Positions 25,292 through 34,253 of a DNA stretch of 64,000 nt are shown in pieces. Both the position numbers and the translations under genes were made by a program. The stretch is from the NCBI RefSeq assembly GCF_017873855.1, contig NZ_JAGGKR010000001.1, positions 1,116,001 to 1,180,000 on the forward strand. Reading direction: 5' to 3'. Origin of the DNA: Methanolinea mesophila (GTDB lineage Archaea; Halobacteriota; Methanomicrobia; Methanomicrobiales; Methanospirillaceae). Positions within the stretch are counted from its first letter, which is position 1, and the number at the start of each line of letters is the position of its first letter. The notes beneath the pieces were generated by a model, which was not told where the DNA came from, did no database searches, and saw nothing but the letters and a program-made list of their open reading frames with translations.

Positions 25292-26008
25292 TTAGCGCTC
25301 CTCCAGGTATTCTTCCTCGGGGATTGGCGAGTTGTCCAGGTCAATATCCTCGTCAACGTCCTCGCCCACGGGGGTGACGACAATCTCCGGGCTCGGTTTT
25401 TGTTTCTCCTTCGGGAGGTCTTTGATCTCGAAGTGGTCGGGAAGTACGGAACCCGGCGGGATAATCTTTACCTGCACCCCGATGACTCCCAGTTTCTTTA
25501 CCGCCACCGCGAAGCCCTTCTCCACGATCGTGTTGACCGGTTCCCCGGAGTGCTTGATGTACCCCTGGGTGAACTTCTGGGTCCTCGCCCGTGCACCGGT
25601 GAGTTTCCCGGCGATGATGACTTCACAGCCGAGCGCACCCGACTCCATTACCCTGCGGATGATGCTCTGCCCGGCCTTCCTGAAGTACCAACCGCGCTCG
25701 AGCGCATTCGCAAGCCTTTCGGCCATGATTTGGGCGTTGAATGACGGGTTCGGGACCTGCTGCACCTCGATCTGGGGAGACTCCACGGCAAAGTCGGTCG
25801 CAAGGTCCTGGGTCAGCTGCCTGACGACCTTTCCGCCCTTCCCGATCACGATACCCGGCTTTTCTGCAAAGATGGTCACCTGGGTCCCGAGCGGGGTGCG
25901 CTGGAGGTCCATGCCCCCGAAACCGGCCCGTTTCAGTTCCTTCAGGAGGTGGCGTTCGACAAGGGCTTTCTTGACGCTTTCGGCCACGAATTTCCTCTCT
26001 ACTGCCAT
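25292..26008 (-). CDS. rps3: Ribosomal protein S3 (uS3)
   Basis: A 238-residue protein with a KH domain (IFAEKPGIVIGKGGKVVRQL, about residues 47-66) and the S3 C-domain (GCEVIIAGKLTGARARTQKF). The acidic tail ending DLDNSPIPEEEYLEER is an archaeal feature. It starts 1 base after L22. Confidence 0.95.
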   Translation of the reverse strand: MAVERKFVAESVKKALVERHLLKELKRAGFGGMDLQRTPLGTQVTIFAEKPGIVIGKGGKVVRQLTQDLATDFAVESPQIEVQQVPNPSFNAQIMAERLANALERGWYFRKAGQSIIRRVMESGALGCEVIIAGKLTGARARTQKFTQGYIKHSGEPVNTIVEKGFAVAVKKLGVIGVQVKIIPPGSVLPDHFEIKDLPKEKQKPSPEIVVTPVGEDVDEDIDLDNSPIPEEEYLEER

Positions 26009-26009
26009 A

Positions 26010-26471
26010 TCACTGCACCTCCCGTGCGACTATCTCGATGTTCACCGTTTCCCGTGCCTTGGGGGTTGCCCTGCCCATCGCCCTGGGGAAGAACGCCTTC
26101 ATCCCCCGGCCGCGGTTGGCGGATGCATGGATGATCTCCAGGTTCTCGGGGTCGAGGCCCAGGTATTCGGCATTCTTCTCCACCGACTGGAGGAGCTTGA
26201 TATACGCCATCGACGCTTTCCGGGGGTATCTCCCTGCGTCCCATCCCGAGAGGCCCTTCTTGTGGGAGACGTTCCGGTTGAACCTCCGGAACGGGATGGC
26301 CTTCTTCTGCGCCACAACCTGGTTCAGGTACTCGATCGACTCCCTGGTGCGCCTGTTCCTGATGAACCGGGCGATCTCGATCGCATGTTTGGGGGAGATG
26401 GGGAGCTCGTTTGCTTTTCCCCGGGCTAAGTTGTCCCCCTCGAATACTTTGGAATATGCTACTCTCGCCAT
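26010..26471 (-). CDS. rpl22: Ribosomal protein L22 (uL22)
   Basis: A 153-residue protein starting [20 protein letters not shown]; two further in-frame ATG codons upstream overlap S19 and are less likely. The C-terminal part [20 protein letters not shown] with its tunnel-reaching hairpin is clear. Confidence 0.95.
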   Translation of the reverse strand: MARVAYSKVFEGDNLARGKANELPISPKHAIEIARFIRNRRTRESIEYLNQVVAQKKAIPFRRFNRNVSHKKGLSGWDAGRYPRKASMAYIKLLQSVEKNAEYLGLDPENLEIIHASANRGRGMKAFFPRAMGRATPKARETVNIEIVAREVQ

Positions 26472-26476
26472 GGTCA

Positions 26477-26890
26477 TCACTTCAGGGGCACGTACTTGCT
26501 CGACCTGGTAGCCCCGATACCGGCAGACCCGTGTGCAACTTTCCTCCTGGTGAGCGCGAACTCGCCGAGATAGTGGAAGACCGCCTCGGGCTGGATCTCG
26601 ACCTTCATGAACTCCTTGCCATTGTAGATCTCGACCTCTCTTCCCACCATCTCCGGGAGAATGAGCATGCTCCGGATATGGGTCCTGATCTTGTGTTCGC
26701 CTTCCCTGAACTGGGAAAGCAGCTGCTCTTCATTCCGGGAGAAACCCCGGATCATCTTTCGGCGGGCCCGGCTCGGCATTACGGCCATAAGTTCTTCCCT
26801 GCCCATATTGCGCAGGTCTTCAAGCCTGAACCCGTGATAGGTGAATTCCTCACGCCGTCGCGGCAGTCTCTTCTGTGTCTTCTTCGCCAT
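26477..26890 (-). CDS. rps19: Ribosomal protein S19 (uS19)
   Basis: A 137-residue protein with an archaeal N-terminal extension ([20 protein letters not shown]) and the core [20 protein letters not shown] followed by [20 protein letters not shown]. It lies between L2 and L22. Confidence 0.95.
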   Translation of the reverse strand: MAKKTQKRLPRRREEFTYHGFRLEDLRNMGREELMAVMPSRARRKMIRGFSRNEEQLLSQFREGEHKIRTHIRSMLILPEMVGREVEIYNGKEFMKVEIQPEAVFHYLGEFALTRRKVAHGSAGIGATRSSKYVPLK

Positions 26891-26898
26891 AAGCCACC

Positions 26899-27615
26899 CT
26901 ACCTCTTGCCTCGCCCGGTCTTACGGGCCGCAACATGCCCGACAACCCTTCCGGGGGATGTCCCCCTGGCAACAGTCTTAGGCCTGCCCGGATGCTGGTG
27001 ACCTCCCCCGCCGAACGGGTGGTCGATCACGTTCATGGCCACTCCACGGACTCGTGGCCAGTTGGATGCGGTGTTGCGCATCTTGTGGTACTTGTTCCCG
27101 GCCTTCACGAAGGGTTTCTCTCCGCGCCCTCCGCCGGCTACAATCCCGATAGTTGCCCTGCAGCGGGCGTTGAACCACTTGGTCTGGCCGCTCGGCATCT
27201 GCACACCGACGCGGTCGCCGGTCTTGTCGACGACCACTGCCTGGACCCCGCTGGCACGGACGAATTTTCCTCCGTCATTGGGCCTGGCCTCGATATTGCA
27301 GATATACGCCCCGGTGGGGATTGCACCGAGCGGAAGGGTGTTCCCGTTCTTTACCTCTGACCCGGGCCCCCAGGAGACCTGGTCCGAAAGTCCGATCCCT
27401 TCGGTGACCAGCATGTATATCTTCTGTCCGTCCTCGAGCCGGACAAGGGCAATCGGGGTGTGACGGGCCGGGTCGTGCTCGATGTCGATCACCGTACCCT
27501 TCACCATCTCGTCCCCGCTCCCTACGTGTCTGAGTGCGGCCTTGTACCGGTGGGAAGGAGCCCTGTACGTTGGACCTCCTTTACCCCTGCTTTGTGTTGT
27601 AATTCTATGTCCCAT
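26899..27615 (-). CDS. rpl2: Ribosomal protein L2 (uL2)
   Basis: A 238-residue protein of the peptidyl-transferase region. MGHRITTQSRGKGGPTYRAP, the OB/SH3 core and the C-terminal GVAMNVIDHPFGGGGHQHPG, which holds the conserved histidine near the catalytic centre, are all present. It starts 9 bases after L23. Confidence 0.96.
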   Translation of the reverse strand: MGHRITTQSRGKGGPTYRAPSHRYKAALRHVGSGDEMVKGTVIDIEHDPARHTPIALVRLEDGQKIYMLVTEGIGLSDQVSWGPGSEVKNGNTLPLGAIPTGAYICNIEARPNDGGKFVRASGVQAVVVDKTGDRVGVQMPSGQTKWFNARCRATIGIVAGGGRGEKPFVKAGNKYHKMRNTASNWPRVRGVAMNVIDHPFGGGGHQHPGRPKTVARGTSPGRVVGHVAARKTGRGKR

Positions 27616-27624
27616 GGCTCACAC

Positions 27625-27873
27625 CTACATTATGCCCAGCCGGCTGAGAACCTCTTCAGCGGCCTTTTCGTTCGTAAAGCTGATGATCGCCTTTTTCTCT
27701 CCCTTCGCGGTCATGACGGTCCTGACGCTCTTGACTTCCTGGCCGAAGGACCGCGTGATCTCCTTTGCGATCTGGCTCTTGGTCGCTTCCTTGTCGACCA
27801 GGAACTGGAGTTTATTCTGGGATTCGAGCATCATCATCGCTTTTTCCGTAACAAACGGATATTTCAGGACCAT
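27625..27873 (-). CDS. rpl23: Ribosomal protein L23 (uL23)
   Basis: An 82-residue protein at the exit tunnel; VLKYPFVTEKAMMMLESQNK and VKSVRTVMTAKGEKKAIISF match archaeal L23. It starts one base after the L4 stop. Confidence 0.94.
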   Translation of the reverse strand: MVLKYPFVTEKAMMMLESQNKLQFLVDKEATKSQIAKEITRSFGQEVKSVRTVMTAKGEKKAIISFTNEKAAEEVLSRLGIM

Positions 27874-27874
27874 T

Positions 27875-28621
27875 TCACTTCCCTCCCAGTTTCAGAAGCG
27901 CACTTTCCGTCCAGATCGTCAGGCGTCCTGCCTGGGTTCCGGGCGCAAGGTGCTCGGTATTCAACTGGCCGACGGTGACCGCATCCACTCCCGCCAGATT
28001 CTTCGCGGCCCGGAGCGGCTGGTCTGCGGTGACGATCAGCAGGCTCTTCCGCTGCTTGAATCTCCGGCCACGGAGCTTGCCCCTCCCGGCACGGACCTTG
28101 CGGCTGACCTTGGAACGTTCCACATCGGCAAAGACTCCTGCCGCGGTCAGGGCGTTGATCACTTCGGTTGTCTTGGAGAGCTCTTCGAAACGGTCTTCGA
28201 AGATTACCGGCACCTGACCCTCATAGCGGTGACCCCTGGCCTGGATCAGGTCTTCCCTGATGCTTGCCGCCACTGCGGAACGGAGCGCCTTCTGCTTCTC
28301 CTTCTTGTTGATATTCCGGATGAGGACCTTCTCCACCTTCGGGGGGTGGGCCTGTCGTCCTCCCTTTGCCTGGGGGACTTTCGCCGCCCGGGAGCTGTTC
28401 TTCAACCTGGGGACGTGCGAAACGCCTCTTCCGCTCCCCCACCCTACCGCGGAATGGTTAATCCCGGCATAAGGGTAGGTTCCGTGTGGCTGGCGCCTGG
28501 TGCTCTGGAGTGCCAGCACGGCCTTCTTGATCAGGTCGGGGCGGTATTCTTCCGAGAACACCTCAGGGAGCTCCATTTCCTTCGCAACCGACCCGTCCAG
28601 TGCTCGTACCTGTACATTCAT
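27875..28621 (-). CDS. rpl4: Ribosomal protein L4 (uL4)
   Basis: A 248-residue protein. VFSEEYRPDLIKKAVLALQS and the extended loop GSGRGVSHVPRLKNSSRAAK (tunnel loop) are followed by the globular part with QRKSLLIVTADQPL. It lies 7 bases after L3. Confidence 0.95.
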   Translation of the reverse strand: MNVQVRALDGSVAKEMELPEVFSEEYRPDLIKKAVLALQSTRRQPHGTYPYAGINHSAVGWGSGRGVSHVPRLKNSSRAAKVPQAKGGRQAHPPKVEKVLIRNINKKEKQKALRSAVAASIREDLIQARGHRYEGQVPVIFEDRFEELSKTTEVINALTAAGVFADVERSKVSRKVRAGRGKLRGRRFKQRKSLLIVTADQPLRAAKNLAGVDAVTVGQLNTEHLAPGTQAGRLTIWTESALLKLGGK

Positions 28622-28628
28622 TGCATCC

Positions 28629-29642
28629 TCACCCCTGCTTGCTCTGCATGCTCACGTACTCGATCGTGGGCTGCCGTGCGACGTGTTCACCCTGCCGGAC
28701 TCCGGGCCTGATCCTGATAAGCCGCTTGATCGGTCCGGGAATGGATCCCTTTACCAGCACGTAGGAGTTACGCACAAGTCCGTAGTTGATGAAACCGCCG
28801 GCGGGGGTGATCTCGTCACCATTCTCTCCGACTTTCAGGATGCGCTTGTTGAACTCCGTTCTCTGCTGGTAACCCATCTGTCCCGTCTGGGGGACCTGCC
28901 ACCGGATGTGGTGGGGGGTCCAGGGACCGAGCGTGCCGACGTGGCGTTTCTTACCGCCGCGGGAGTGCTTCCGCTTGCGGACCGCAACTCCCCAGCGTTT
29001 TACAGGGCCCTGGGTCCCCTTGCCGGTCGTGACCGCGGTGATGTCCGCGTAGGTTCCCGTCTGGATCGTGTTGCCAAAGGATACCTCGTTCCCGAGCACC
29101 CCCAGTGCAAACTCGAACTGCTGGTCAACGGTCCCACCGCCGACGCGTATCTCCATCAGATCGGGGACCTTCTTGGGAACCCCTGTGATCTTCTCCGGCT
29201 GGGTGTGCATCAGGGCATAGACCTCTGCGACCTTTCCGGCTGATAACGCATCCGTGATTGCCTGCTTTGCCTTCGCGCTGTCGTATTTCCGGGGCATGCA
29301 GATACGTCCCGCAAGCGCCGGGTCGAGGTTGTCGGCCCACAGTTCGGTCAGCGGGTGTTTTCCATAGGTGTCGCGGGAATACACACGGATCGCGGCAACC
29401 TTCATGGCGGGAATCTCCACCACGGTCACGGGGACCATGATATCTTTCCCTTCCGTGGGGCTGTTCTTGTGATCATCGACCATGATCACGTGGGTCATCC
29501 CCACCTTGTACCCTGCAAAGCCCTGAAGCATCGGGGCCCCGGAAATCTCCTGCCAGGACTGGTACTTCGGCACCTGGCTTTTGGCTCGTTTCCGGGGGCT
29601 GAATGCAAGGGATCCCCTTCGTGGCCTGTTTATTTTCGGCAT
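28629..29642 (-). CDS. rpl3: Ribosomal protein L3 (uL3)
   Basis: A 337-residue archaeal L3, first gene of the ribosomal cluster. Start ATG 29642 begins [20 protein letters not shown]; the frame stays open upstream to 29861, but that part is unlike any L3. [20 protein letters not shown] and [20 protein letters not shown] form the core near the peptidyl-transferase centre. Confidence 0.95.
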   Translation of the reverse strand: MPKINRPRRGSLAFSPRKRAKSQVPKYQSWQEISGAPMLQGFAGYKVGMTHVIMVDDHKNSPTEGKDIMVPVTVVEIPAMKVAAIRVYSRDTYGKHPLTELWADNLDPALAGRICMPRKYDSAKAKQAITDALSAGKVAEVYALMHTQPEKITGVPKKVPDLMEIRVGGGTVDQQFEFALGVLGNEVSFGNTIQTGTYADITAVTTGKGTQGPVKRWGVAVRKRKHSRGGKKRHVGTLGPWTPHHIRWQVPQTGQMGYQQRTEFNKRILKVGENGDEITPAGGFINYGLVRNSYVLVKGSIPGPIKRLIRIRPGVRQGEHVARQPTIEYVSMQSKQG

Positions 29643-30232
29643 GTTCCAATCATCCTTCTGATTGCTCGTCCGGATCCGCCGGGATATCATATATCCCCGG
29701 ATCCTGTCTTTTCGAACTACCGGAACGAATGTTCCGGCTGAACCGAGCGTGAGTGGTCCCCGGTCGGGGGTCGAGCGACCCGCGAAGAACGAAAATGAAA
29801 GCGCGGGGTCCTTATCGGACCCGGGCTGCCGCACGGGACAGCCAGGGTCTTCTCCCCGCATGCTCCATTCCGATTCCTTCCATGGAATCTTCTGGTCAAT
29901 TATGCCAGACTACCGGTCTCGCGAATAGATCCTGATTTATCACGCGTATTTCCTCTCGGAAACGCGGGCTCGTACCGTGAAGGTTTACGTCCACCCTTGC
30001 GTGATGTCAGATCCACCATGTCAGCCCGTTGTGAGTATGTCCCACAACTCCGTCTCGGCAGCCTCCTCCCAAGAGGAGGCTGTGCCGCTATGAAACCCGG
30101 GTCGGAGGTGCTGTCCCGCGCAGGTGCTTCCAGGAAGGAAATTCATCCATTTCTCCTTCCGAAGAAGCATCGGGGCGATACAGGATATCCCACGTAACCC
30201 CGGCCTCATATAGGCTTCCATAGAAATAGACG
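29643..30232 (-). ncRNA. Hairpin-rich leader or unassigned structured RNA upstream of L3
   Basis: A region of about 600 bases without a convincing gene between the Tfx and L3 genes. On the minus strand, downstream of a strong TATA element, several perfect hairpins occur: 30133-30139 with 30154-30160, 30061-30068 with 30073-30080 (8 bp, loop of 4) and 30028-30033 with 30043-30048. GC content is high, and no reading frame with a ribosome-binding site is present. It could be a long leader of the ribosomal operon or a separate stable RNA. Hallmarks of SRP RNA or RNase P RNA were looked for and not found. Confidence 0.4.
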
Positions 30233-30248
30233 ATATTTAAATATAAAC
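30233..30248 (-). promoter_or_regulatory. Promoter (TATA) toward the ribosomal cluster
   Basis: On the minus strand the sequence TTTATATTTAAATATC forms a strong archaeal TATA box. Transcription would begin near 30205-30212, about 570 bases before the L3 start. No equally good TATA is seen closer to L3. Confidence 0.6.
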
Positions 30249-30300
30249 CTATGTAAGCATCCGGGAAAATATCGGGAATTGCATGAACCCGGGGCAGGGT

Positions 30301-30705
30301 TCAGCCGAAATAGAGGTCCCCTTCCTCGTTGATATACACTTCAATATTTTCCCTGATGTGGCGCGCTTTAAAGCGTTCCGGGGACGATTCCCTGAGTTTG
30401 TTGATCAGGGAGATCGTGTCATACTTCACCTTTATACCCAGTTTCGCGGCTTCACGGTAGATAAACGGCGCAACCTCGAGCAGATCGGATCCCGCGGGTA
30501 TTGTGCAGAGATGCGTGGCATCAAGCGTATAGAGAAAGTCAAGGGTTTCCTTTGCCCTCCTGATGTTCTCCATTGCGGACTTCTCGATCGTACACACGTT
30601 CGCTTTGGACGTGTCGATTATATCCGCTATCTGTTGTTGTGTCAGACCCTGCTTTCTGTACCTGAGCACCTCCTTCTGGCGATCAGTGAGCAGCCCTTCC
30701 TTCAT
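30301..30705 (-). CDS. Tfx-family transcriptional regulator
   Basis: A 134-residue protein. An N-terminal helix-turn-helix (GLLTDRQKEVLRYRKQGLTQ, then QQIADIIDTSKANVCTIEKS) is followed by an acidic C-terminal domain with DATHLCTIPAGSDLLEVAPF. This is the Tfx architecture; the founding member binds the fmdECB (Mo formylmethanofuran dehydrogenase) promoter in Methanothermobacter. Here the gene is divergent from mtd across 219 bases, which makes control of mtd a reasonable guess. Confidence 0.88.
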   Translation of the reverse strand: MKEGLLTDRQKEVLRYRKQGLTQQQIADIIDTSKANVCTIEKSAMENIRRAKETLDFLYTLDATHLCTIPAGSDLLEVAPFIYREAAKLGIKVKYDTISLINKLRESSPERFKARHIRENIEVYINEEGDLYFG

Positions 30706-30863
30706 TATTACCCTTTAGGCATGGTAAACTTAAACACTTTTCGTTAACTTCGGGCGTACACGCCCCGGCTACTCCCTGCGTGCCATGGCGTCCCGGTGTA
30801 ATCTATCGGAATCCAAAAAGACGTGAAAATGCAATGAAATTTAAAATGTGAAGAGGATTTCAA

Positions 30864-30875
30864 AATATTTATATG
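30864..30875 (+). promoter_or_regulatory. mtd promoter TATA box
   Basis: AATATTTATATG lies about 50-60 bases before the mtd ATG, giving an expected transcription start near 30895-30900 and a leader of about 25-30 bases with GAGGTG as ribosome-binding site. Confidence 0.65.
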
Positions 30876-30924
30876 TGCACGTGCGAATAGTTGACTGTTA
30901 TACCCAAAAATTTTGAGGTGTACT

Positions 30925-31764
30925 ATGGTAGTTAAAGTTGGAGTAGCTAAATTAGGCAATATTGCAAGCGGTGTCATGGCAGAACTGCTGCTTGACGAGA
31001 GAGCTGACCGTGAGGACATGCAGACCTTCATGGCGACCAGCGGCACGAAGCTGCAGCCCGAAGACATCGACCGGGTCGTCAACAACATGATCGCCTGGAA
31101 ACCTGACTTCGCAATCGTGGTCTCCCCGAACGGAGTCCTTCCCGGACCCACCGGCGCCCGGGAGCGCCTTGCCGCGTCCGGCATCCCCTGCGTAGTCATC
31201 ACCGACGACGTGACCACCAAGAAGGAGTGGGAGCAGATCAAGGAGAGCAAGTTCGGGTACATCATCATGAAGGCCGACGCCATGATCGGTGCACGCCGGG
31301 AATTCCTTGACCCCGTCGAGATGGCAGACTACAACGGGAACCTCGTAAAGGTCCTTGCTCTGACAGGAGCCTTCAGGAAGCTGCAGGCCGCCCTCGACCA
31401 GGTCATCGACCAGGTGAAGGCCGGAAAGAAGGGAGCCGACCTGGTGCTGCCGAAGATCGTCATGACTTCGGACAAGGCGGTAGACGGAGAGTTTTCCAAC
31501 CCCTACGCAATGGCAAAGGCACGGGCTGCCTATGAGATCGCCCAGTCAGTTGCGATGGTCAACGTGAAGGGCTGCTTCATGACCAAGGAATGGGAGAAGT
31601 ATATTCCCATCGTCACCAGCGCCCACGAGATGATGCGGGCAGCAGCGGTCCTCTGCGATGAGGCCCGGGAGATCGAGAAGGCCGGCGATGGCGTGGTCCG
31701 CAAGCCCCACAAGAAGGACGGCGTGATCGTTGCCAAGACCAAGCTGATCAGCAAGCCCGAATAA
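30925..31764 (+). CDS. mtd: F420-dependent methylene-H4MPT dehydrogenase
   Basis: A 279-residue enzyme that reduces methenyl-H4MPT to methylene-H4MPT with F420H2. The N-terminus [20 protein letters not shown] and the segments [36 protein letters not shown] and the C-terminal [18 protein letters not shown] are highly typical. ATG 30925 follows GAGGTG at a good distance, so the upstream in-frame extension is not used. It is a single gene, divergent from tfx; the product acts immediately before Mer, which is encoded about 1 kb downstream on the other strand. Confidence 0.96.
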   Translation: MVVKVGVAKLGNIASGVMAELLLDERADREDMQTFMATSGTKLQPEDIDRVVNNMIAWKPDFAIVVSPNGVLPGPTGARERLAASGIPCVVITDDVTTKKEWEQIKESKFGYIIMKADAMIGARREFLDPVEMADYNGNLVKVLALTGAFRKLQAALDQVIDQVKAGKKGADLVLPKIVMTSDKAVDGEFSNPYAMAKARAAYEIAQSVAMVNVKGCFMTKEWEKYIPIVTSAHEMMRAAAVLCDEAREIEKAGDGVVRKPHKKDGVIVAKTKLISKPE

Positions 31765-31779
31765 AACGGGAAAAAAATA

Positions 31780-32706
31780 TTATCCTATTTTTCGAAAATT
31801 CGATCCCAGTTCTTCCGGGAGCGTAAGGATCACCGGTTCGAGATGGAGCCGTTCCATGAATGCGGTGTCCGCGAGCGACATTCCATTCGGATTGATCCTC
31901 GATATCATCGAGGAAAATGCCCGGAAACTTCCATCGCCCCGATGAGAATCGAAGAACACCGACATATTAATGGAGTGCGTGCCCTGCGTCCGGAAGTATT
32001 CGAGCACCCTGATTATCCCCTCGGCGAACTCTACGACATATGATTCGAAATCTACGAGAGAGGCAACCGGCAATATCCCGCGAACCTCCCGTTCGCCCTG
32101 CGGGACAGCCGATGCCAGCCAGGTAATCTCGTCCCCGAAGAGGTACCGTTCCGAGTCCTTTTCACCTTCGACCAGATCTTCCCAGTAGCAGCGCCCTGTC
32201 CTGACCCTGTACCGCGTGGAGCCGAGAAGATATTTCTCTGCAAGGACGGTGGGGCGTCTGTCCACCAGGCCCTGCAGGTGCGGATGGGCGATGCTCGCCC
32301 CTGCCGAGGGGAGGTAGTTCCAGTTTATACTCGGGTAGCCCCTTGCATCGGAAAGCGATCTCACCTGGCCGGTCAATGCGTCGGCGAGCTGGCGGACCGT
32401 GAAACGATCGACAAGGTGGTCACGAGTGATGACGGTAACCGTGTGCCATTCCGCGAACGGGAACAGGTTTGGAAACGTGACACTCTCCCCCACGAATATC
32501 CGTTCCCCGTTTGGGAAGGTCGGGGTGGCGGTGAGGATCTGATCTTTGCAGAACGGACACCCTGCCTGGACGGGTGGGGGAACATAGGGCGCGTCGAGAC
32601 CTCGCTTCAGGCGCCCGGGGGAGATCTTGCACCGGAGACCGGTGAGGTGATCTTCCCTGAACTGGAGCACACCTTCGGAGTTCCTTATCTCTGTAATCGA
32701 AAACAT
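31780..32706 (-). CDS. Galactose-1-phosphate uridylyltransferase-like protein (HIT superfamily)
   Basis: A 308-residue protein of the GalT branch of the HIT superfamily. CPFCKD (about residues 50-55) is a metal-binding pair, and SIAHPHLQGLVDRRP holds the HxH-type nucleotidyl-transfer site. An N-terminal RxxHLTG-like start and the middle NLFPFAEWHTVTVI fit GalT. It likely transfers a nucleotide between sugar phosphates; the exact sugar is unknown. It ends 15 bases from the convergent mtd stop. ATG 32706 is chosen over the TTG just upstream. Confidence 0.82.
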   Translation of the reverse strand: MFSITEIRNSEGVLQFREDHLTGLRCKISPGRLKRGLDAPYVPPPVQAGCPFCKDQILTATPTFPNGERIFVGESVTFPNLFPFAEWHTVTVITRDHLVDRFTVRQLADALTGQVRSLSDARGYPSINWNYLPSAGASIAHPHLQGLVDRRPTVLAEKYLLGSTRYRVRTGRCYWEDLVEGEKDSERYLFGDEITWLASAVPQGEREVRGILPVASLVDFESYVVEFAEGIIRVLEYFRTQGTHSINMSVFFDSHRGDGSFRAFSSMISRINPNGMSLADTAFMERLHLEPVILTLPEELGSNFRKIG

Positions 32707-32791
32707 CAATTACTCAAATAGATGGGTGGATCCCACAGGATAAAAGCAGTTTTGGAAAAATAGAGGGATCCGAATTCGGGCCCTCTTGGTC

Positions 32792-33781
32792 TTATACGAC
32801 GTACTTGCCCAGCAGGCGGATGGAGTTGATCATGTCGGGGCCCAGCGGGGATCCGAAGATGATCTGGGTGACTCCTGCCTTGGCAAGGTCTTCGCACTTC
32901 TGCTTTACCGTGTCGGGGGTTCCCGCAATGGTGAAGGCATCGACGGTCTTGTCGTCGACGTTCTCCCCGGCAGTCTTGAAGTCGAACTTTGCCAGGGCGG
33001 CCTTGATGTTCGCCACCTTTGCGGCGTCGAGGCCGTGGCGTGCGATCAGGTCGGGTGGAGACCCGGCTGCGATGAATGCCGCAACGATCTTTGCCGCGTT
33101 CCTTGCCTTCTTCTCGTTCATGTCGATGGACATGGCGGTGTAGGCACCGACGTCAAAGCCCTTCTTGCCGACCTTGTCGCATGCGGCCTTGATGATCGGG
33201 ATTGCGACCTGGAAGTCCTTGGGGTTTGAAGCGTTGATCAGGGCACCGTCACCTACGCGTCCGGCGAGGTCGAGCACCTTCGGGCCCTGTGCGCCGACGT
33301 AGATCGGGATGCCCTTCTTTCCGGGGAGGTTGACACCGGTCAGCTTCGCACCGTCGTAGTCGAAGAACTGCCTTCCCTGCTTCTTGACTTCCTCGCCCGC
33401 GGTGAGCTGCCGGATCACGGCGATTGCTTCCTCGAGCCTTCCCACCGGCTTCTCGGGCTGGATTGCCAGCTTGGGAAGGGTGGACAGGTCACCGGGTCCG
33501 ATACCGAGCACCGCACGGCCGTCGGAGATCTCATTGAGGGTGCAGGCGAATGATGCCATTGCCGCAGGAGTGTCGGTAAAGGCGTTCATGATGCCCGGGC
33601 CCATCTTGAGGGTGGTGGTGTTCGCTGCGATCATGGCAAGGGTCGGATAGCAGTGGCGGTTGTTGTAGTGGTTGGTGATCCAGGCGAAGTCAATATCCTT
33701 TGACTCTGCAAGCTTACACATGTTTACAACTTGCTTGACATTGACATTGCCCGGTACAAATTCTATTCCGTAGGTTACCAA
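32792..33781 (-). CDS. mer: F420-dependent methylene-H4MPT reductase
   Basis: A 329-residue bacterial-luciferase-fold enzyme that reduces methylene-H4MPT to methyl-H4MPT with F420H2. IEFVPGNVNVKQVVNMCKLA at the start, AWITNHYNNRHCYPTLAMIA, RAVLGIGPGDLSTLPKLAIQ and KKGIPIYVGAQGPKVLDLAG are diagnostic. The start is a TTG at 33781, placed 7 bases after a strong TGAGGTGA site; the nearby upstream ATG runs into a stop at once. A TATA box (33820-33830) precedes it. Its product is the substrate of Mtr. Confidence 0.95.
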   Translation of the reverse strand: MVTYGIEFVPGNVNVKQVVNMCKLAESKDIDFAWITNHYNNRHCYPTLAMIAANTTTLKMGPGIMNAFTDTPAAMASFACTLNEISDGRAVLGIGPGDLSTLPKLAIQPEKPVGRLEEAIAVIRQLTAGEEVKKQGRQFFDYDGAKLTGVNLPGKKGIPIYVGAQGPKVLDLAGRVGDGALINASNPKDFQVAIPIIKAACDKVGKKGFDVGAYTAMSIDMNEKKARNAAKIVAAFIAAGSPPDLIARHGLDAAKVANIKAALAKFDFKTAGENVDDKTVDAFTIAGTPDTVKQKCEDLAKAGVTQIIFGSPLGPDMINSIRLLGKYVV

Positions 33782-33819
33782 GGTTCGTTCACCTCATGGA
33801 GTAGTTATCGAACAAGGAG

Positions 33820-33831
33820 TTATATAAATTA
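33820..33831 (-). promoter_or_regulatory. mer promoter TATA box
   Basis: On the minus strand AATTTATATAAC lies 40-50 bases upstream of the mer start, predicting a short leader that carries the TGAGGTGA ribosome-binding site. Confidence 0.65.
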
Positions 33832-33849
33832 TGATTTAAAGCTCACATT

Positions 33850-34199
33850 TTGAAAATATTGTCACGGAATCATTGCGAATAACGAACGCTCCAGCCAGAT
33901 CGGGTTTGGGATCGGGAAAAAAAGAGGTAAGGCGCAATGAGATTTCCTTCACCGGGTGACTTTGCACCTTTCTTTTCCACTCCCGGTTTCAACAGTTGAC
34001 TCCGGAACGGGTTGTTCGGCTACAATATCCATCGCACTTGCCAGACACTCATTGTCGTCCCTTGACATTTCGGGCCGTACCGGGGAGGAATGACACCGAA
34101 CATGACCCTTTTGTCCGGGAGACGGCGGCATTTTACCGGATTAACCCGGTTGCCATCAGAAACACTATAATCCTTCAATTACGAATATCTTTCACATTG
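33850..34199. other. Non-coding stretch between mer and cetZ-like gene
   Basis: Only short frames on both strands, without ribosome-binding sites. An A-rich run lies near 33916-33922, and AT-rich promoter-like sequence (ACTATAATCC, about 34163-34172) lies ahead of the hairpin before the tubulin-like gene. Confidence 0.5.
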
Positions 34200-34228
34200 G
34201 AGAACCCTGGCCCCGTTACAGGGTTCTC
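34200..34228 (+). promoter_or_regulatory. Perfect 10-bp hairpin upstream of the tubulin-like gene
   Basis: GAGAACCCTG (34200-34209) and CAGGGTTCTC (34219-34228) are a perfect inverted repeat with a 9-base loop, 25 bases before the ATG at 34254 and about 30 bases after a TATA-like ACTATAATCC. It probably lies at or near the transcription start and could be an operator or a leader hairpin. Confidence 0.6.
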
Positions 34229-34253
34229 ATGACAGTTGAGAGGCTTTGGACAG

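Noticed and set aside
29643-29861. N-terminal extension of L3
   Set aside because: The upstream residues are unlike L3, and the archaeal L3 start [10 protein letters not shown] is at 29642.
29650-30210. SRP 7S RNA or RNase P RNA upstream of L3
   Set aside because: The conserved SRP helix-8 motif and the RNase P core sequences were looked for by eye on both strands and were not found.
33949-34232. Short frames on both strands between mer and the tubulin-like gene
   Set aside because: No ribosome-binding site, no recognisable product, and composition unlike the neighbouring genes.
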